From positions 2,914,001-2,978,000 of the forward strand of contig NZ_JAGIOG010000001.1 in NCBI RefSeq assembly GCF_017876595.1: 64,000 nucleotides of DNA, read 5' to 3'. Below the pieces are notes generated by a model, which had not been told where the DNA came from, made no database searches, and saw only the letters and a program-made list of their open reading frames with translations. Below are positions 55,806 through 64,000 of the stretch, piece after piece. Position 1 is the first letter of the stretch; every line of letters starts with the position of its first letter. Both the position numbers and the translations under genes were made by a program. The DNA is from Aeromicrobium fastidiosum (GTDB lineage: Bacteria > Actinomycetota > Actinomycetes > Propionibacteriales > Nocardioidaceae).

Positions 55806-56711
55806 TCAGCCGCGGGCCTTCAGCGCCCGCTCAGCGACGGTGCCAAGGCCCCACGTGGTGCCGAACGAGGTGAAACCGTCCGTGTCGACCGCGCCGTCGA
55901 GCGCGGGGATCTCGCAGACGTCGCGCTTGACCGCGACGACCTCGCGGGCCGCACGGATGTAGTCGACCGAGTCGAGCAGCGACTGACGTACGCGGGGCTT
56001 GATCGACGAGGAGTCGTCGCCGGCTGCGGTGATGATGCCGTCGAGGTCGCCAAACTCCTCGATCAGCGCCGCGGCGGTCTTGTCGCCGATGCCGGCGACA
56101 CCCGGCAGGCCGTCGGACGGGTCGCCCCGCATGACGGCGAAGTCGACGTAGTCGGCGGCACCGATGCCGTACTTGGCGCGGATCCACGCGTCGTCGACGA
56201 CATCGTGCTTCGAGACGCCCTTGGCGACGTAGAGCACGCGGACGTCGCGGGCGTCGTCGACGACCTGGAAGAGGTCGCGGTCGCCCGTCACGACGTCGAC
56301 GGGACCGTCCCACAGCGTGGCCAGGGTGCCGATGACGTCATCGGCCTCCGCATCAGCCGCGCCCACGACGGGGATGCCGAGCAGCGCGAACGCCTCCGCG
56401 ATGAGCGGCACCTGCGGCCCGAGCAGGCCGTCGGTCGTGTCGGCCTCGCCGCCGTCGGCGTCGAGCCGCTGCGTCTTGTAGGTGTCGACGAGGTCGACCC
56501 GCCACTGGGGGCGCCAGGCGTCGTCCCAGCACGCCACGACGGCCTCGGGCTCATACTGCGTCGTCAGCGACGACGTGAAGTCGAGGATGCCGCGCAGGGC
56601 GTTGACCGCTGTGCCGTCGGGTGCCGTGAGCGTCTTCGGGATGCCGAAGAAGGCCCTGAAGTACAGGCTCGCGCTGTCGAGCAGGAGAAGACGGCCGCGG
56701 GTCTGGGACAT
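55806..56711 (-). CDS. 5'-3' exonuclease, PolA N-terminal-like
   Basis: 301 residues. 'LLLLDSASLYFRAFFGIP' (catalytic Asp near 10), 'EADDVIGTLA' (acidic pair near 120), 'VVTGDRDLFQVVDD' and 'GDPSDGLPGVAGIGDKTAAALIEEFGDLDGI' (H3TH DNA-binding, near 200) match flap/5'-3' exonucleases. It removes RNA primers or flaps in repair. M. tuberculosis has a homologue (Rv2090) next to helY and PepE. TAGGCT ends 6 bases before the ATG. Confidence 0.93.
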   Translation of the reverse strand: MSQTRGRLLLLDSASLYFRAFFGIPKTLTAPDGTAVNALRGILDFTSSLTTQYEPEAVVACWDDAWRPQWRVDLVDTYKTQRLDADGGEADTTDGLLGPQVPLIAEAFALLGIPVVGAADAEADDVIGTLATLWDGPVDVVTGDRDLFQVVDDARDVRVLYVAKGVSKHDVVDDAWIRAKYGIGAADYVDFAVMRGDPSDGLPGVAGIGDKTAAALIEEFGDLDGIITAAGDDSSSIKPRVRQSLLDSVDYIRAAREVVAVKRDVCEIPALDGAVDTDGFTSFGTTWGLGTVAERALKARG

Positions 56712-56733
56712 GCCCCGAGCCTAGAGGCCGCGA

Positions 56734-57123
56734 CTACGACTCGCGGGGTCCCTCGCCGAGCTCGCGCTGCTGCCTGGCGCGGTAGGCCTGACGCTGCTCC
56801 TCGGCCCGGGCTCGCAGCGCCCGCTGGTACTCGGCCTCCGCATCGGGATCGGGGTCGACGTGGTGGGCGGGACGCTCGCGGTCGTACACCGCCGGGACAG
56901 CCGTGCCGCGGTTGCCCTTGTAGGGCAGATCAGCGGGTGCCTGCGGGCGACCGGCGATGAGCCACGCCAGCGAGCCGACGGCCGGCAGGAACAGCACCAG
57001 CAGCACCCACATGGTCTTGGAGAGATTGCGGCAGAGACTCTCGTCGGTCGTGATCACATCGATGAGGCAGAAGATCCACAGCCCCAGGACCACCACGCTC
57101 AGCAGCCCGTCCATGTACAGCAC
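56734..57123 (-). CDS. PLDc_N-type small membrane protein
   Basis: 129 residues: two N-terminal helices ('GLLSVVVLGLWIFCLIDVI', 'KTMWVLLVLFLPAVGSLAWLIAGRP') matching the phospholipase-D nuclease N-terminal (PLDc_N) motif, then a charged Arg/Glu-rich tail with coiled-coil character. The tail is long and polar. The GTG at 57123 has GGGAGACG upstream; an ATG three codons in is possible. CAGGA-CA-TCCTG (57150-57161) upstream is an inverted repeat. Function unknown. Confidence 0.75.
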   Translation of the reverse strand: MLYMDGLLSVVVLGLWIFCLIDVITTDESLCRNLSKTMWVLLVLFLPAVGSLAWLIAGRPQAPADLPYKGNRGTAVPAVYDRERPAHHVDPDPDAEAEYQRALRARAEEQRQAYRARQQRELGEGPRES

Positions 57124-57223
57124 GTCGCGTCTCCCAGCTCGTCGTCGGTCAGGACATCCTGTCAGGCCGCGAGGGTCGCGTGCACGAGAACGGCCACGAT
57201 GATCCCACCGGTATCGTCGACGC

Positions 57224-58303
57224 GTGAGCACATGGCGCAAGGCACAGCAGCTGGCAGCATCCAACGGCATCGACGCACTCCTGGTCACCCCGGGCGCGGA
57301 TCTTCGCTACCTCACGGGTTACGTGGCCCTTCCGCTCGAGCGGCTGACGTGCCTGGTGCTGCCCGCGCACGGTGATCCGACGCTGGTCGTGCCGGCGCTG
57401 GAGCGTCACGCCGCCGAGGCGTCCGGGGTCGACGTCGAGATCGCCACGTGGGGCGAGACGGACGATCCGTTCGCGTTGGTCGCCGGGCTGGTCGGCGATG
57501 CGGGCACGATCGGCGTCGACGACCACATGTGGGCCTCGCGGGTGTTCGCGCTGGGCGAGGCCATCCCGACCGCCGACCAGGTGCTCGCGGGCTGGCTCGT
57601 GCAGCAGCTGCGCATCCGCAAGGACGCCGACGAGGTCGACGCGTTGCGCCAGGCGGGGCTCGCGATCGACCGGGTGCACGGCCGCGTGGACGAGTGGCTG
57701 CGTCCCGGCCGCACCGAGCGTGAGGTGGGTGCCGACATCGCCCGGGCGATCATCGACGAGGGTCACGAGACGGTCGACTTCGTGATCGTCGGCTCCGGTC
57801 CCAACGGGGCATCCCCGCACCACGAGCTGTCCGACCGCGTCATCGAGGCCGGAGACCCTGTGGTCGTCGACATCGGCGGCACGATGCCGTCGGGCTACTG
57901 CTCCGACAGCACCCGCAACTACCTGGCCGGGGGCGCGGTCGACCCCGCCTACGCCGACGCGTATGCCGTCCTCGAGGAGGCGCAGCGGGCGCAGCTCGAG
58001 CACGCGCGACCCGGGGTCACCGCCGAGTCCGTCGATGCCGTCGGGCGCCGGATCATCGCCGACGCCGGCTACGGCGACCTGTTCATCCATCGCACGGGCC
58101 ACGGCATCGGGCAGGAGACCCACGAGGAGCCCTACATCGTCGAGGGCAACGACCTCGTCCTCGAGGAGGGCATGGCGTTCTCGATCGAGCCCGGCATCTA
58201 CTTCGACGGACGCTTCGGTGCGCGCATCGAGGACATCGTCGTCTGCACGGCGGACGGCCTCGAGGTGCTCAACAACACTCCGCGCGGGCTCGTCGCGCTG
58301 TGA
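57224..58303 (+). CDS. M24-family Xaa-Pro aminopeptidase/dipeptidase
   Basis: 359 residues: N-terminal creatinase-like domain ('IDALLVTPGADLRYLTGYVALPLERLTCLVLP') and a pita-bread catalytic domain. Metal ligands: Asp in 'VVVDIGGTMPSGYCSDSTR' (two), His in 'FIHRTGHGIGQETHEEP', Glu in 'FSIEPGIYF' and 'ARIEDIVV'. It cleaves N-terminal residues before proline. It corresponds to PepE (Rv2089c) in position. TATCGT ends 6 bases before the GTG. The lnt gene starts within its stop. Confidence 0.92.
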   Translation: MSTWRKAQQLAASNGIDALLVTPGADLRYLTGYVALPLERLTCLVLPAHGDPTLVVPALERHAAEASGVDVEIATWGETDDPFALVAGLVGDAGTIGVDDHMWASRVFALGEAIPTADQVLAGWLVQQLRIRKDADEVDALRQAGLAIDRVHGRVDEWLRPGRTEREVGADIARAIIDEGHETVDFVIVGSGPNGASPHHELSDRVIEAGDPVVVDIGGTMPSGYCSDSTRNYLAGGAVDPAYADAYAVLEEAQRAQLEHARPGVTAESVDAVGRRIIADAGYGDLFIHRTGHGIGQETHEEPYIVEGNDLVLEEGMAFSIEPGIYFDGRFGARIEDIVVCTADGLEVLNNTPRGLVAL

Positions 58304-59793
58304 CGCCCCGCCGGCTGGGGTGGAAGGCCGCCTGGCCGGCCGCGGCGGCGCTCGGCGTCGTCTCGTCGTTCAACTTCGACCCCGTCGGTGCGCCGTTCGC
58401 GATGGTCGTCGGCGTCGCCGGGCTGATCGGCGTCGCGCGGGGCCTGTCTGACGCTCGCAAGCGGACGGTCGCCGTGGCCGGTCTCCTGTACGGGCTCGGC
58501 TTCATGGGTCCGCTGATCTGGTGGATGAACGCCGTGAGCCAGGGCGCGTACATCGGCCTGGTGCTGGCCGAGGCGCTGTTCTTCGTCCCGATCATGCTCG
58601 CCCTGCGGGCTGCCGTCCGTCTGCGGGCATGGCCGCTGTGGGGCGCTGCCGTGTGGGTCGCGGGGGAGTGGGCCCGTGGCCGGTTCCCGTTCACGGGGTT
58701 CCCGTGGGGACGGTTCGCGCACACCTCGATCGACACGCCGTTCTCGTCGTACGCACGACTCGTGGCGATGCCCGGGACGAGCGCCGTGCTGTTCGTCGTC
58801 GCCGCGCTGGTCCTGATCGTCGTGCTGGGGCCCGGGGTTCGGGCACGTGCCGCCGCAGGAGCCGGCGTCGCGGCGCTACTGGGCATCGGGGTGCTGCTGC
58901 CGACCGGCATCGCAGGCGCCGACGGGACGCGTCAGGTGGCGCTGGTCCAGGGCGACGTACCCGGGGTCTTCCTCACCTGGCCGCGCGGAGAGATCTTCGA
59001 CCTCCACGTCGCCGAGACCGCGCGCCTGGTCGAGAAGATCCGCGACGGCGACGTGCCGCAGCCCGACATGGTGCTGTGGCCGGAGAACGCGACCGACATC
59101 GACCCGTACCACGACGAGCTCGTCCGGTCGCAGATCGAGAACCTCTCCGCGCTGCTCAAGGCACCGATCCTGGTCGGCGGCATCTTCGATGGCCCCACGG
59201 TCGAGACCGCACGCAACTCCGGCGTCGTCTGGACGGCCGATGGTCCCGGCGACCGCTACGACAAGCTCAAGCCCGTCCCGTTCGGCGAGTACGTGCCGTT
59301 CCGCAAGCAGGCCGGCGTGATCGTCAACCGCCTCGCCCGGGACATCCCGCGCGACATGCTCCCCGGTGACCAGCCGGGAGCCATCACGATCGGCGACACC
59401 CGCATCGGTGACACGATCTGCTACGACATCGCCTACGACAGCGTGACCCGCCGGGCGGTCGACGGGGGAGCGCAGCTCATGGTCGTCCAGACCAGCAACG
59501 CGGCGTTCACCGGCACCTCCCAGCCCGAGCAGCAGTGGGACATCTCGCGGCTGCGGGCCATCGAGACCGGACGCTGGGTCGTCGTCCCGTCGACCAACGG
59601 CATCTCCGGGGTCGTCGACCCGTCGGGACGCAGTGTCGAGCGCGCGCCCCTGCACCAACCGGCGACGATCAGCGCGAAGGTCACCCTGGCGTCCGGCACG
59701 ACTCCGGCCCTGGTCATCGGCCGCTACCTCGAGTGGCTGCTCGTCGCGGGCGGGTTCGGTGCCTGGTGGCTCGGCACGCGCCGCAGACGATGA
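58300..59793 (+). CDS. lnt: Apolipoprotein N-acyltransferase
   Basis: 497 residues: about six N-terminal helices and a C-terminal nitrilase-like domain. Catalytic triad: Glu in 'VLWPENATDID' (near 264), Lys in 'YDKLKPVPFGEYVP' (near 323), Cys in 'GDTICYDIAYDS' (near 374). It adds the third acyl chain to lipoproteins, of which this window encodes at least two. GTG start overlaps the peptidase stop. Ends at a strong terminator. Confidence 0.93.
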   Translation: MTPRRLGWKAAWPAAAALGVVSSFNFDPVGAPFAMVVGVAGLIGVARGLSDARKRTVAVAGLLYGLGFMGPLIWWMNAVSQGAYIGLVLAEALFFVPIMLALRAAVRLRAWPLWGAAVWVAGEWARGRFPFTGFPWGRFAHTSIDTPFSSYARLVAMPGTSAVLFVVAALVLIVVLGPGVRARAAAGAGVAALLGIGVLLPTGIAGADGTRQVALVQGDVPGVFLTWPRGEIFDLHVAETARLVEKIRDGDVPQPDMVLWPENATDIDPYHDELVRSQIENLSALLKAPILVGGIFDGPTVETARNSGVVWTADGPGDRYDKLKPVPFGEYVPFRKQAGVIVNRLARDIPRDMLPGDQPGAITIGDTRIGDTICYDIAYDSVTRRAVDGGAQLMVVQTSNAAFTGTSQPEQQWDISRLRAIETGRWVVVPSTNGISGVVDPSGRSVERAPLHQPATISAKVTLASGTTPALVIGRYLEWLLVAGGFGAWWLGTRRRR

Positions 59794-59794
59794 A

Positions 59795-59818
59795 GGACCC
59801 CGGCCGGAGCCGGGGTCC
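59795..59818. terminator. Strong bidirectional hairpin between lnt and rbpA
   Basis: GGACCCCGGC-CGGA-GCCGGGGTCC is a perfect 10-base stem with a 4-base loop, just after the lnt stop and 32 bases beyond the rbpA stop. It should serve both convergent genes. Confidence 0.9.
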
Positions 59819-59849
59819 CTGTCGTACGTCGCCTTTGGTGACGCGTGAC

Positions 59850-60242
59850 CTAGGCGGTCTTCTTCTTCGCCGCCGACTTCTTGGCCGGACGGTGCAGGTG
59901 CGGCGGACCGATCTCGCCGCCGCGGAGCAGCTCGAGCCGCTCCGTCAGGATCTCCTCGAGCTCGTCGACCGATCGACGCTCCAAGAGCATGTCCCAGTGC
60001 GTACGGATCGGCTTCTCGGCCTTGCCCTCGGGCTTGACACCGTGAGCCAGCTGTCCGACCTGACCCGTCTTGGGGTCTTCCCACTCGAACGGGATCTCGG
60101 CCTCGTCGGCCATGACCACCGTGAACGTGTGGCCGTCGGCGCAGACGTACTCGACCTGCTGTCGGGGAGCCATCTCGACTCCGCGCTCGTCCTCGAAGCT
60201 CTGCGTCCCGAGTCGAGCACCTCGCAATGCACGTTCAGCCAT
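59850..60242 (-). CDS. rbpA: RNA polymerase-binding protein RbpA
   Basis: 130 residues. N-terminal 'LRGARLGTQSFEDERGVEMAPRQQVEYVCADGHTFTVVMADEAEIPFEWED' and C-terminal sigma-binding helices 'RTHWDMLLERRSVDELEEILTERLELLRGG' match RbpA. RbpA binds sigma and strengthens promoter opening. The CxxC of the Streptomyces zinc site is replaced ('EWEDPKTGQ'), as in mycobacteria. The ATG follows GGGGACGC. A sigma-R type promoter is upstream. A Lys-rich tail (AKKSAAKKKTA) is extra. Confidence 0.95.
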   Translation of the reverse strand: MAERALRGARLGTQSFEDERGVEMAPRQQVEYVCADGHTFTVVMADEAEIPFEWEDPKTGQVGQLAHGVKPEGKAEKPIRTHWDMLLERRSVDELEEILTERLELLRGGEIGPPHLHRPAKKSAAKKKTA

Positions 60243-60275
60243 GTGCGTCCCCTTTCGTGTGCCTTACCAATGTCC

Positions 60276-60301
60276 AACGTAGATGACACACATGAGATTC
60301 C
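60276..60301 (-). promoter_or_regulatory. Sigma-R type promoter of rbpA
   Basis: On the minus strand GGAAT (60301-60297), exactly 18 bases, then GTT (60278-60276). This is the sigma-R (SigH in mycobacteria) consensus for thiol-oxidative stress. In Streptomyces coelicolor rbpA is a known sigma-R target. The leader to the ATG would be near 30 bases. Confidence 0.78.
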
Positions 60302-60316
60302 CCTGAGCGGGTTTTT

Positions 60317-61648
60317 CTACACAGTTGCCGGTGAGGACGCGCGGTCGCCGGTCAGCGGCGGCACCTTGAGCAACGCCAGCAGGCCGACCAGGAGCACCAG
60401 CATGATGCCGATGATGCCCCACCGGTCGTCGCCGAGGGCGAACGCGAACAGGCCGAAGAGCGTCGGTGCGAGGAAGGATGCCGCCCGCCCGGTCATGGCG
60501 TAGAGGCCGAAGTGCTGGCCCTCCTTGCCCGGGGGCGTCAGGCGCACGAGGTACGTGCGCGAGGCCGACTGCGCCGGGCCGACGAACAGGCACAGCACCA
60601 GGCCGAACACCCAGAACGCGGCCATGCCGTCGAGGAACAGCAGGATCGCACCGGCGCCGAGCATCGCGAGCAGCGAGAAGACGATGACGCGTCGCGGGCC
60701 GAGCCGGTCGTCGAGCCTTCCGGCGACGATCGCTCCCGCGGCGGCGGCGACGTTGGCGGCGATGCCGAACGGGATCACGGTGTCGTCGGTGAAGCCGTAG
60801 ACGCTGACCGCGATGACGGCGCCGAAGGTGAACACTCCTGCGAGGCCGTCGCGGAACAGGGCGCTCGCGATGAGGAACTGCAGCACGTGACGGTCGTCGC
60901 GCCACATCGTCCGGATCTCGGCGAACAGGACCCGGTACGACTCCCGGAAGCCCACGTTCGGCACGGGGCTGGCGTCAGCCGGAAGCTCCGGCACCGCGAA
61001 GAGCACCGGGATCGAGAAGACCAGGAACCACACCGCGGCGACGACGGCGACCCACCGGATGTTGAGACCGTTGTCGGTGCTGACGCCGAGCAGCCCGCCG
61101 TCGCCGGAGATCAGTCCGACGTAGACGATGATCAGCAGGACGATGCCGCCGAGGTAGCCGAACGCCCAGCCGACGCCGGAGACCCGTCCGACGGTCTCGG
61201 GGGTCGAGACCTGACGCAGCATCGAGAAGTACGGCACCTGCGCGAGCTCGAACAGCACCGTGCCGACGGCGATCAGCACGAGGCCGAGCCACAGGTACGA
61301 GGGGCTGTCCTCGACCAGGAACATCAGGGCAGTCGTCACCACGACCGACAGCGTCAGCAGCGCGAGCGAGCGCTTGCGGTGCCCCGACGCGTCCGAGCGC
61401 TGGCCCATGACGGGTGCGAGCACCGCGATCACGAGGCTCGCGGCACCGACCGACCAGCCCAGCCAGGAGCTCGCCGAGACCGGTCCCGACAGGTCGTCGC
61501 CGACCGAGTCGGTCAGGTAGACCGAGAAGACGAAGGTCACGATCACTGCGTTGAACGCGGCCGAGCCCCAGTCCCACAGGCTCCACGCGATGACGGGCCC
61601 GCGCCGGGTGGCGTCGGCGACGGCGGAGGAGGCGGGGGAGCTGCTCAT
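60317..61648 (-). CDS. UMF1-like (Atg22-type) MFS transporter
   Basis: 443 residues, about 12 helices. 'VIAWSLWDWGSAAFNAVIVTFVFSVYLTD' at the N-terminus is the UMF1 motif, and 'RDGLAGVFTFGAVIAV' and 'LYAMTGRAASFLAPTLFGLF' the later signature. Fungal members export amino acids from vacuoles; the bacterial substrate is unknown. The ATG at 61648 overlaps the GDPD gene's stop (61645-61647), so the two are an operon. Confidence 0.88.
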   Translation of the reverse strand: MSSSPASSAVADATRRGPVIAWSLWDWGSAAFNAVIVTFVFSVYLTDSVGDDLSGPVSASSWLGWSVGAASLVIAVLAPVMGQRSDASGHRKRSLALLTLSVVVTTALMFLVEDSPSYLWLGLVLIAVGTVLFELAQVPYFSMLRQVSTPETVGRVSGVGWAFGYLGGIVLLIIVYVGLISGDGGLLGVSTDNGLNIRWVAVVAAVWFLVFSIPVLFAVPELPADASPVPNVGFRESYRVLFAEIRTMWRDDRHVLQFLIASALFRDGLAGVFTFGAVIAVSVYGFTDDTVIPFGIAANVAAAAGAIVAGRLDDRLGPRRVIVFSLLAMLGAGAILLFLDGMAAFWVFGLVLCLFVGPAQSASRTYLVRLTPPGKEGQHFGLYAMTGRAASFLAPTLFGLFAFALGDDRWGIIGIMLVLLVGLLALLKVPPLTGDRASSPATV

Positions 61649-62412
61649 CGTGGGTCCTTCCAGGAACCTCGTGCGGTCAGGACGTCCTTGAGCACATCGG
61701 TGCGATCGGTCACGATGCCGTCGACGCCGAGGTCGAGCAGCCGGTGCATCTCGGCCGCGTCGTCGATCGTCCAGACGTGCACCTGCAGCCCCAGGGCGTG
61801 TGCCTTGTGGACGAAACCGGGGGTCACGACCTGCACCGGTCCGTGGTCGACCGGCACCTGCAGGCACACCGGAGCCAGCCTGAGTCGGCGCAGCAGCATC
61901 GTGGGCAGCAGCTTGACCAGCGCGGCCTCGACGCTCGACGCCGAGGTGGCGACCCCGGGCAGCAGCCGGCGGGCCTGACGCAGCCGGCGGTGCGAGAACG
62001 ACGCCAGCAGGGTCCGGTCGACGACGCCGAGGCGACGGACGAGCTCGCAGGTCGCCTCGACCACGTCGGCGGACTTGAGGTCGATGTTGAGCCGGGCGTC
62101 GCCGAAGGTCTCGTACAGCGCCTCGAGCCTCGCGAACGGCTCACGCTGGTCGAGTCGTTGCAGGTCGAGCGACTCGGCCGTCAGGTCGCTGACGGCGCCG
62201 GCGTTGCCGGTGAGCCGGTCGAGCGCGGCGTCGTGGATGGCGTAGACCACCCCGTCCGACGACGAGCGCACGTCGGTCTCGAGGTAGCGGAAGCCCAGCT
62301 GGTAGGCGTGGGCGAACGCCGCCATCGAGTTCTCGATGCCGACGTTGTCGCCCACACCCGATCCTCCGCGGTGCGCGAGGGCCAGGGGAGGGGAGTCGAG
62401 GTAGCCGGACAC
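61645..62412 (-). CDS. Glycerophosphodiester phosphodiesterase
   Basis: 255 residues of the GDPD barrel. 'LAHRGGSGVGDNVGIENSMAAF' (catalytic HRG and EN), 'LETDVRSSSDGVVYAIHDAALDRLT' (metal Glu/Asp and catalytic His) and 'VHVWTIDDAAEMHRLLDLGVDGIVTDRTD' are intact. It releases glycerol-3-phosphate from deacylated phospholipids, in the cytoplasm (no signal peptide). TAGCGT ends 6 bases before the GTG. The MFS gene downstream is coupled. Confidence 0.93.
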   Translation of the reverse strand: MSGYLDSPPLALAHRGGSGVGDNVGIENSMAAFAHAYQLGFRYLETDVRSSSDGVVYAIHDAALDRLTGNAGAVSDLTAESLDLQRLDQREPFARLEALYETFGDARLNIDLKSADVVEATCELVRRLGVVDRTLLASFSHRRLRQARRLLPGVATSASSVEAALVKLLPTMLLRRLRLAPVCLQVPVDHGPVQVVTPGFVHKAHALGLQVHVWTIDDAAEMHRLLDLGVDGIVTDRTDVLKDVLTARGSWKDPR

Positions 62413-62447
62413 GCCCCCACGCTAAGCCCTCGCAGGTGCAGCTGCGC

Positions 62448-63983
62448 TCAGATGTCGCGGAAGGTCTCGATCTGCGCGCCGAGGGCGTTGAGCCGCTCGG
62501 CGAGATCCTCGTAGCCGCGGTTGATGACGTAGACGCTGCGCAGGACGCTCGTGCCCTTGGCCGCGAGCATCGCCAGCAGGATCACGACGGCCGGACGCAG
62601 CGCCGGAGGGCACACGAGCTCGGTGCCGCTCCAGTGCGTCGGACCCTCGATCAGCACGCGGTGAGGGTCGAGCAGCTTGACCGACGCACCCAGCTTGTTG
62701 AGCTCGGTCAGGTAGATCGCCCGGTTCTCGTAGACCCAGTCGTGCAGCATCGTCTGGCCCTCGGCCGTCGCCGCGATGACGGCGAAGAACGGCAGGTTGT
62801 CGATGTTGAGGCCCGGGAACGGCATGGGGTGGATCTTGTCGATCGGGGCGTGCAGCACAGATGCGTGCGTCGTGATGTCGACGAGACGGGTCTCGCCGTT
62901 CTCGGCGGGGTACTCCTCGGTGCGATCGTACTCGAAGCCCATCTCCTCGAGCAGGGCGAGCTCGATCTCCATGAACTCGATCGGCACCCGGCGCACCGTG
63001 ATGCTCGACTTGGTGACGATCGCCGCCGCGATGAGGCTCATCGCCTCGATGGGATCCTCGCTGGGGGCGTACTCGACGTCGCAGTTGATGACGGGCTTGC
63101 CGGTGACGCGCAGCGTCGTGGTGCCGATGCCGTCGATGCCGACACCGAGCTTGACCAGGAAGAAGCACAGGTCCTGCACCATGTAGTTGGGGCTGGCGTT
63201 GCGGATGACGGTGACGCCGTCGTAGCGGGCGGCCGCCAGCAGCGCGTTCTCGGTGACGGTGTCGCCGCGCTCGGTCAGGACAATCGGACGCTCGGGGCCG
63301 GCACCCGCGGCAGCTGTGGCGTGGTAGCTGCCCTCGGTCGCGACGACCTTGAGGCCGAACGGACGCAGCGCCGTCATGTGCGGCTCGACGGTGCGCGTGC
63401 CGAGATCGCAGCCACCGGCGTACGGCAGCTCGAAGTCGTCGTAGCGGTGCATCAGGGGGCCCAGGAACATGATGATGCTGCGGGTGCGTCGAGCGGCGTC
63501 GGCGTCCATCGCGGCGAGGTCGAGCTCGGCCGGCACGACCAGCTCGAGGTCGTTCTCGGCGTTGAGCCACGTGGCCTTGACGCCGATCGACGTCAGCACC
63601 TCGAGGAGTCGGTTGACCTCCTCGATGCGGGCGACCTTGCGCAGGACCGTGGTGCCGGCGTTGAGCAGCGAGGCGCACAGCAGGGCGACGCCGGCGTTCT
63701 TGCTCGACTTGACGTCGATCGTGCCCGACAGCGTCGTGCCACCGGCCACTCGCAGGTGGCTGGGGCCGGACGTTCCGACGCTGACGAGCTCGGAGTCGAG
63801 GGCGCTGCCGATGCGGGCCAGCATGTCGAGGGTCAGGTTCTGCTGACCCTTCTCGATGCGGTTGATGGCGCTCTGGCTGGTCTTCAGCTCGGTCGCCAGC
63901 TCAGCCTGGGTGAGCCCGCTGTGCTGTCGAGCGTCCCTGATGAGGGCCCCGATGCGGGAGGGGTAGTCGTCGCGAACACTCAT
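62448..63983 (-). CDS. murA: XRE-type HTH fused to MurA-like enolpyruvyl transferase
   Basis: 511 residues. Residues about 8-65 are an XRE helix-turn-helix ('IGALIRDARQHSGLTQAELATELKTSQSAINRIEKGQ'). From about 75 on is a MurA-type EPSP fold with Lys95-Asn96 in 'SSKNAGVALL' and Cys192 in 'AGGCDLGTR', the fosfomycin-target position. It should make UDP-GlcNAc-enolpyruvate, the first step of peptidoglycan synthesis, or act as a regulator that senses UDP-GlcNAc. Canonical MurA lacks the HTH (about 420 residues). TAACGT ends 7 bases before the ATG. Confidence 0.9.
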   Translation of the reverse strand: MSVRDDYPSRIGALIRDARQHSGLTQAELATELKTSQSAINRIEKGQQNLTLDMLARIGSALDSELVSVGTSGPSHLRVAGGTTLSGTIDVKSSKNAGVALLCASLLNAGTTVLRKVARIEEVNRLLEVLTSIGVKATWLNAENDLELVVPAELDLAAMDADAARRTRSIIMFLGPLMHRYDDFELPYAGGCDLGTRTVEPHMTALRPFGLKVVATEGSYHATAAAGAGPERPIVLTERGDTVTENALLAAARYDGVTVIRNASPNYMVQDLCFFLVKLGVGIDGIGTTTLRVTGKPVINCDVEYAPSEDPIEAMSLIAAAIVTKSSITVRRVPIEFMEIELALLEEMGFEYDRTEEYPAENGETRLVDITTHASVLHAPIDKIHPMPFPGLNIDNLPFFAVIAATAEGQTMLHDWVYENRAIYLTELNKLGASVKLLDPHRVLIEGPTHWSGTELVCPPALRPAVVILLAMLAAKGTSVLRSVYVINRGYEDLAERLNALGAQIETFRDI

Positions 63984-64000
63984 GTCGGCAACGTTATCTC

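Noticed and set aside
57150..57161. Inverted repeat CAGGA-CA-TCCTG as an operator for the divergent genes near 57.1 kb
   Set aside because: Arms of five bases are too short to support a claim, and no regulator gene is adjacent.

Overview
The window is a high-GC, gene-dense stretch of an actinobacterial chromosome. Evidence: a complete Pup-proteasome locus (arc, dop, pup, prcB, prcA, pafA, pafB, pafC), the mycothiol ligase gene mshC, the RNA polymerase-binding protein gene rbpA, two DUF222/HNH (13E12-type) genes, and cobalamin-dependent metH. The gene set suggests Propionibacteriales/Nocardioidaceae (an Aeromicrobium-like organism is my guess). No rRNA, tRNA, insertion sequence, prophage or CRISPR array was seen. 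No gap without a gene exceeds about 200 bases.

Layout. 1-4.5 kb: a membrane protein cut by the window edge, a MerR/SnoaL divergent pair, an ECF sigma/anti-sigma pair and a decayed MFS transporter pseudogene. 4.6-10.9 kb: a DUF222/HNH gene, then a drug-resistance neighbourhood (short UvrA-like ABC protein, MarR regulator, MmpL exporter). 10.9-23 kb: mixed metabolic and envelope genes, including a DHA2 exporter, CPBP protease, PAP2 phosphatase, secreted GH16 glycosidase, MoxR/CoxE/CoxG-like trio, M20 peptidase and aldo/keto reductase. 23-36 kb: uppP, methyltransferase, corA, mshC, FHA protein, PAC2 protein, CBS-domain transporter, metH, HAD phosphatase, RecB-family nuclease. 36-54 kb: M50 protease, trmI, the proteasome locus, two-domain FKBP, pafBC, tatA, tatC, lipid kinase, helY. 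54-64 kb: second DUF222/HNH gene, 5'-3' exonuclease, Xaa-Pro peptidase, lnt, rbpA, a UMF1-like MFS protein, GDPD, and an XRE-MurA fusion. From uppP to lnt/rbpA the order recalls M. tuberculosis Rv2136c to Rv2050 (from memory), with replacements.

How the genes work together. Pup is deamidated by Dop, ligated to substrates by PafA, and tagged proteins are unfolded by ARC and degraded by PrcBA. PafB and PafC, encoded just downstream, are the activator of the LexA/RecA-independent DNA-damage response in mycobacteria. Three genes in this window (both DUF222/HNH genes and the RecB-family nuclease) have upstream sequences matching the RecA-NDp promoter bound by PafBC (TTGTCRGTG-N8-TANNNT). I infer a local, PafBC-controlled set of nuclease genes. 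This is the most interesting signal here.

A second global signal is promoter grammar: about half of the 64 genes have a TANNNT-like hexamer (most often TAGGCT) ending exactly 6 or 7 bases before the start codon, which predicts pervasive leaderless transcription. In several cases the TAG or TAA of the hexamer is also the stop codon of the previous gene. rbpA has a sigma-R type promoter (GGAAT-N18-GTT), which ties it to the thiol/disulfide stress response and so to mycothiol.
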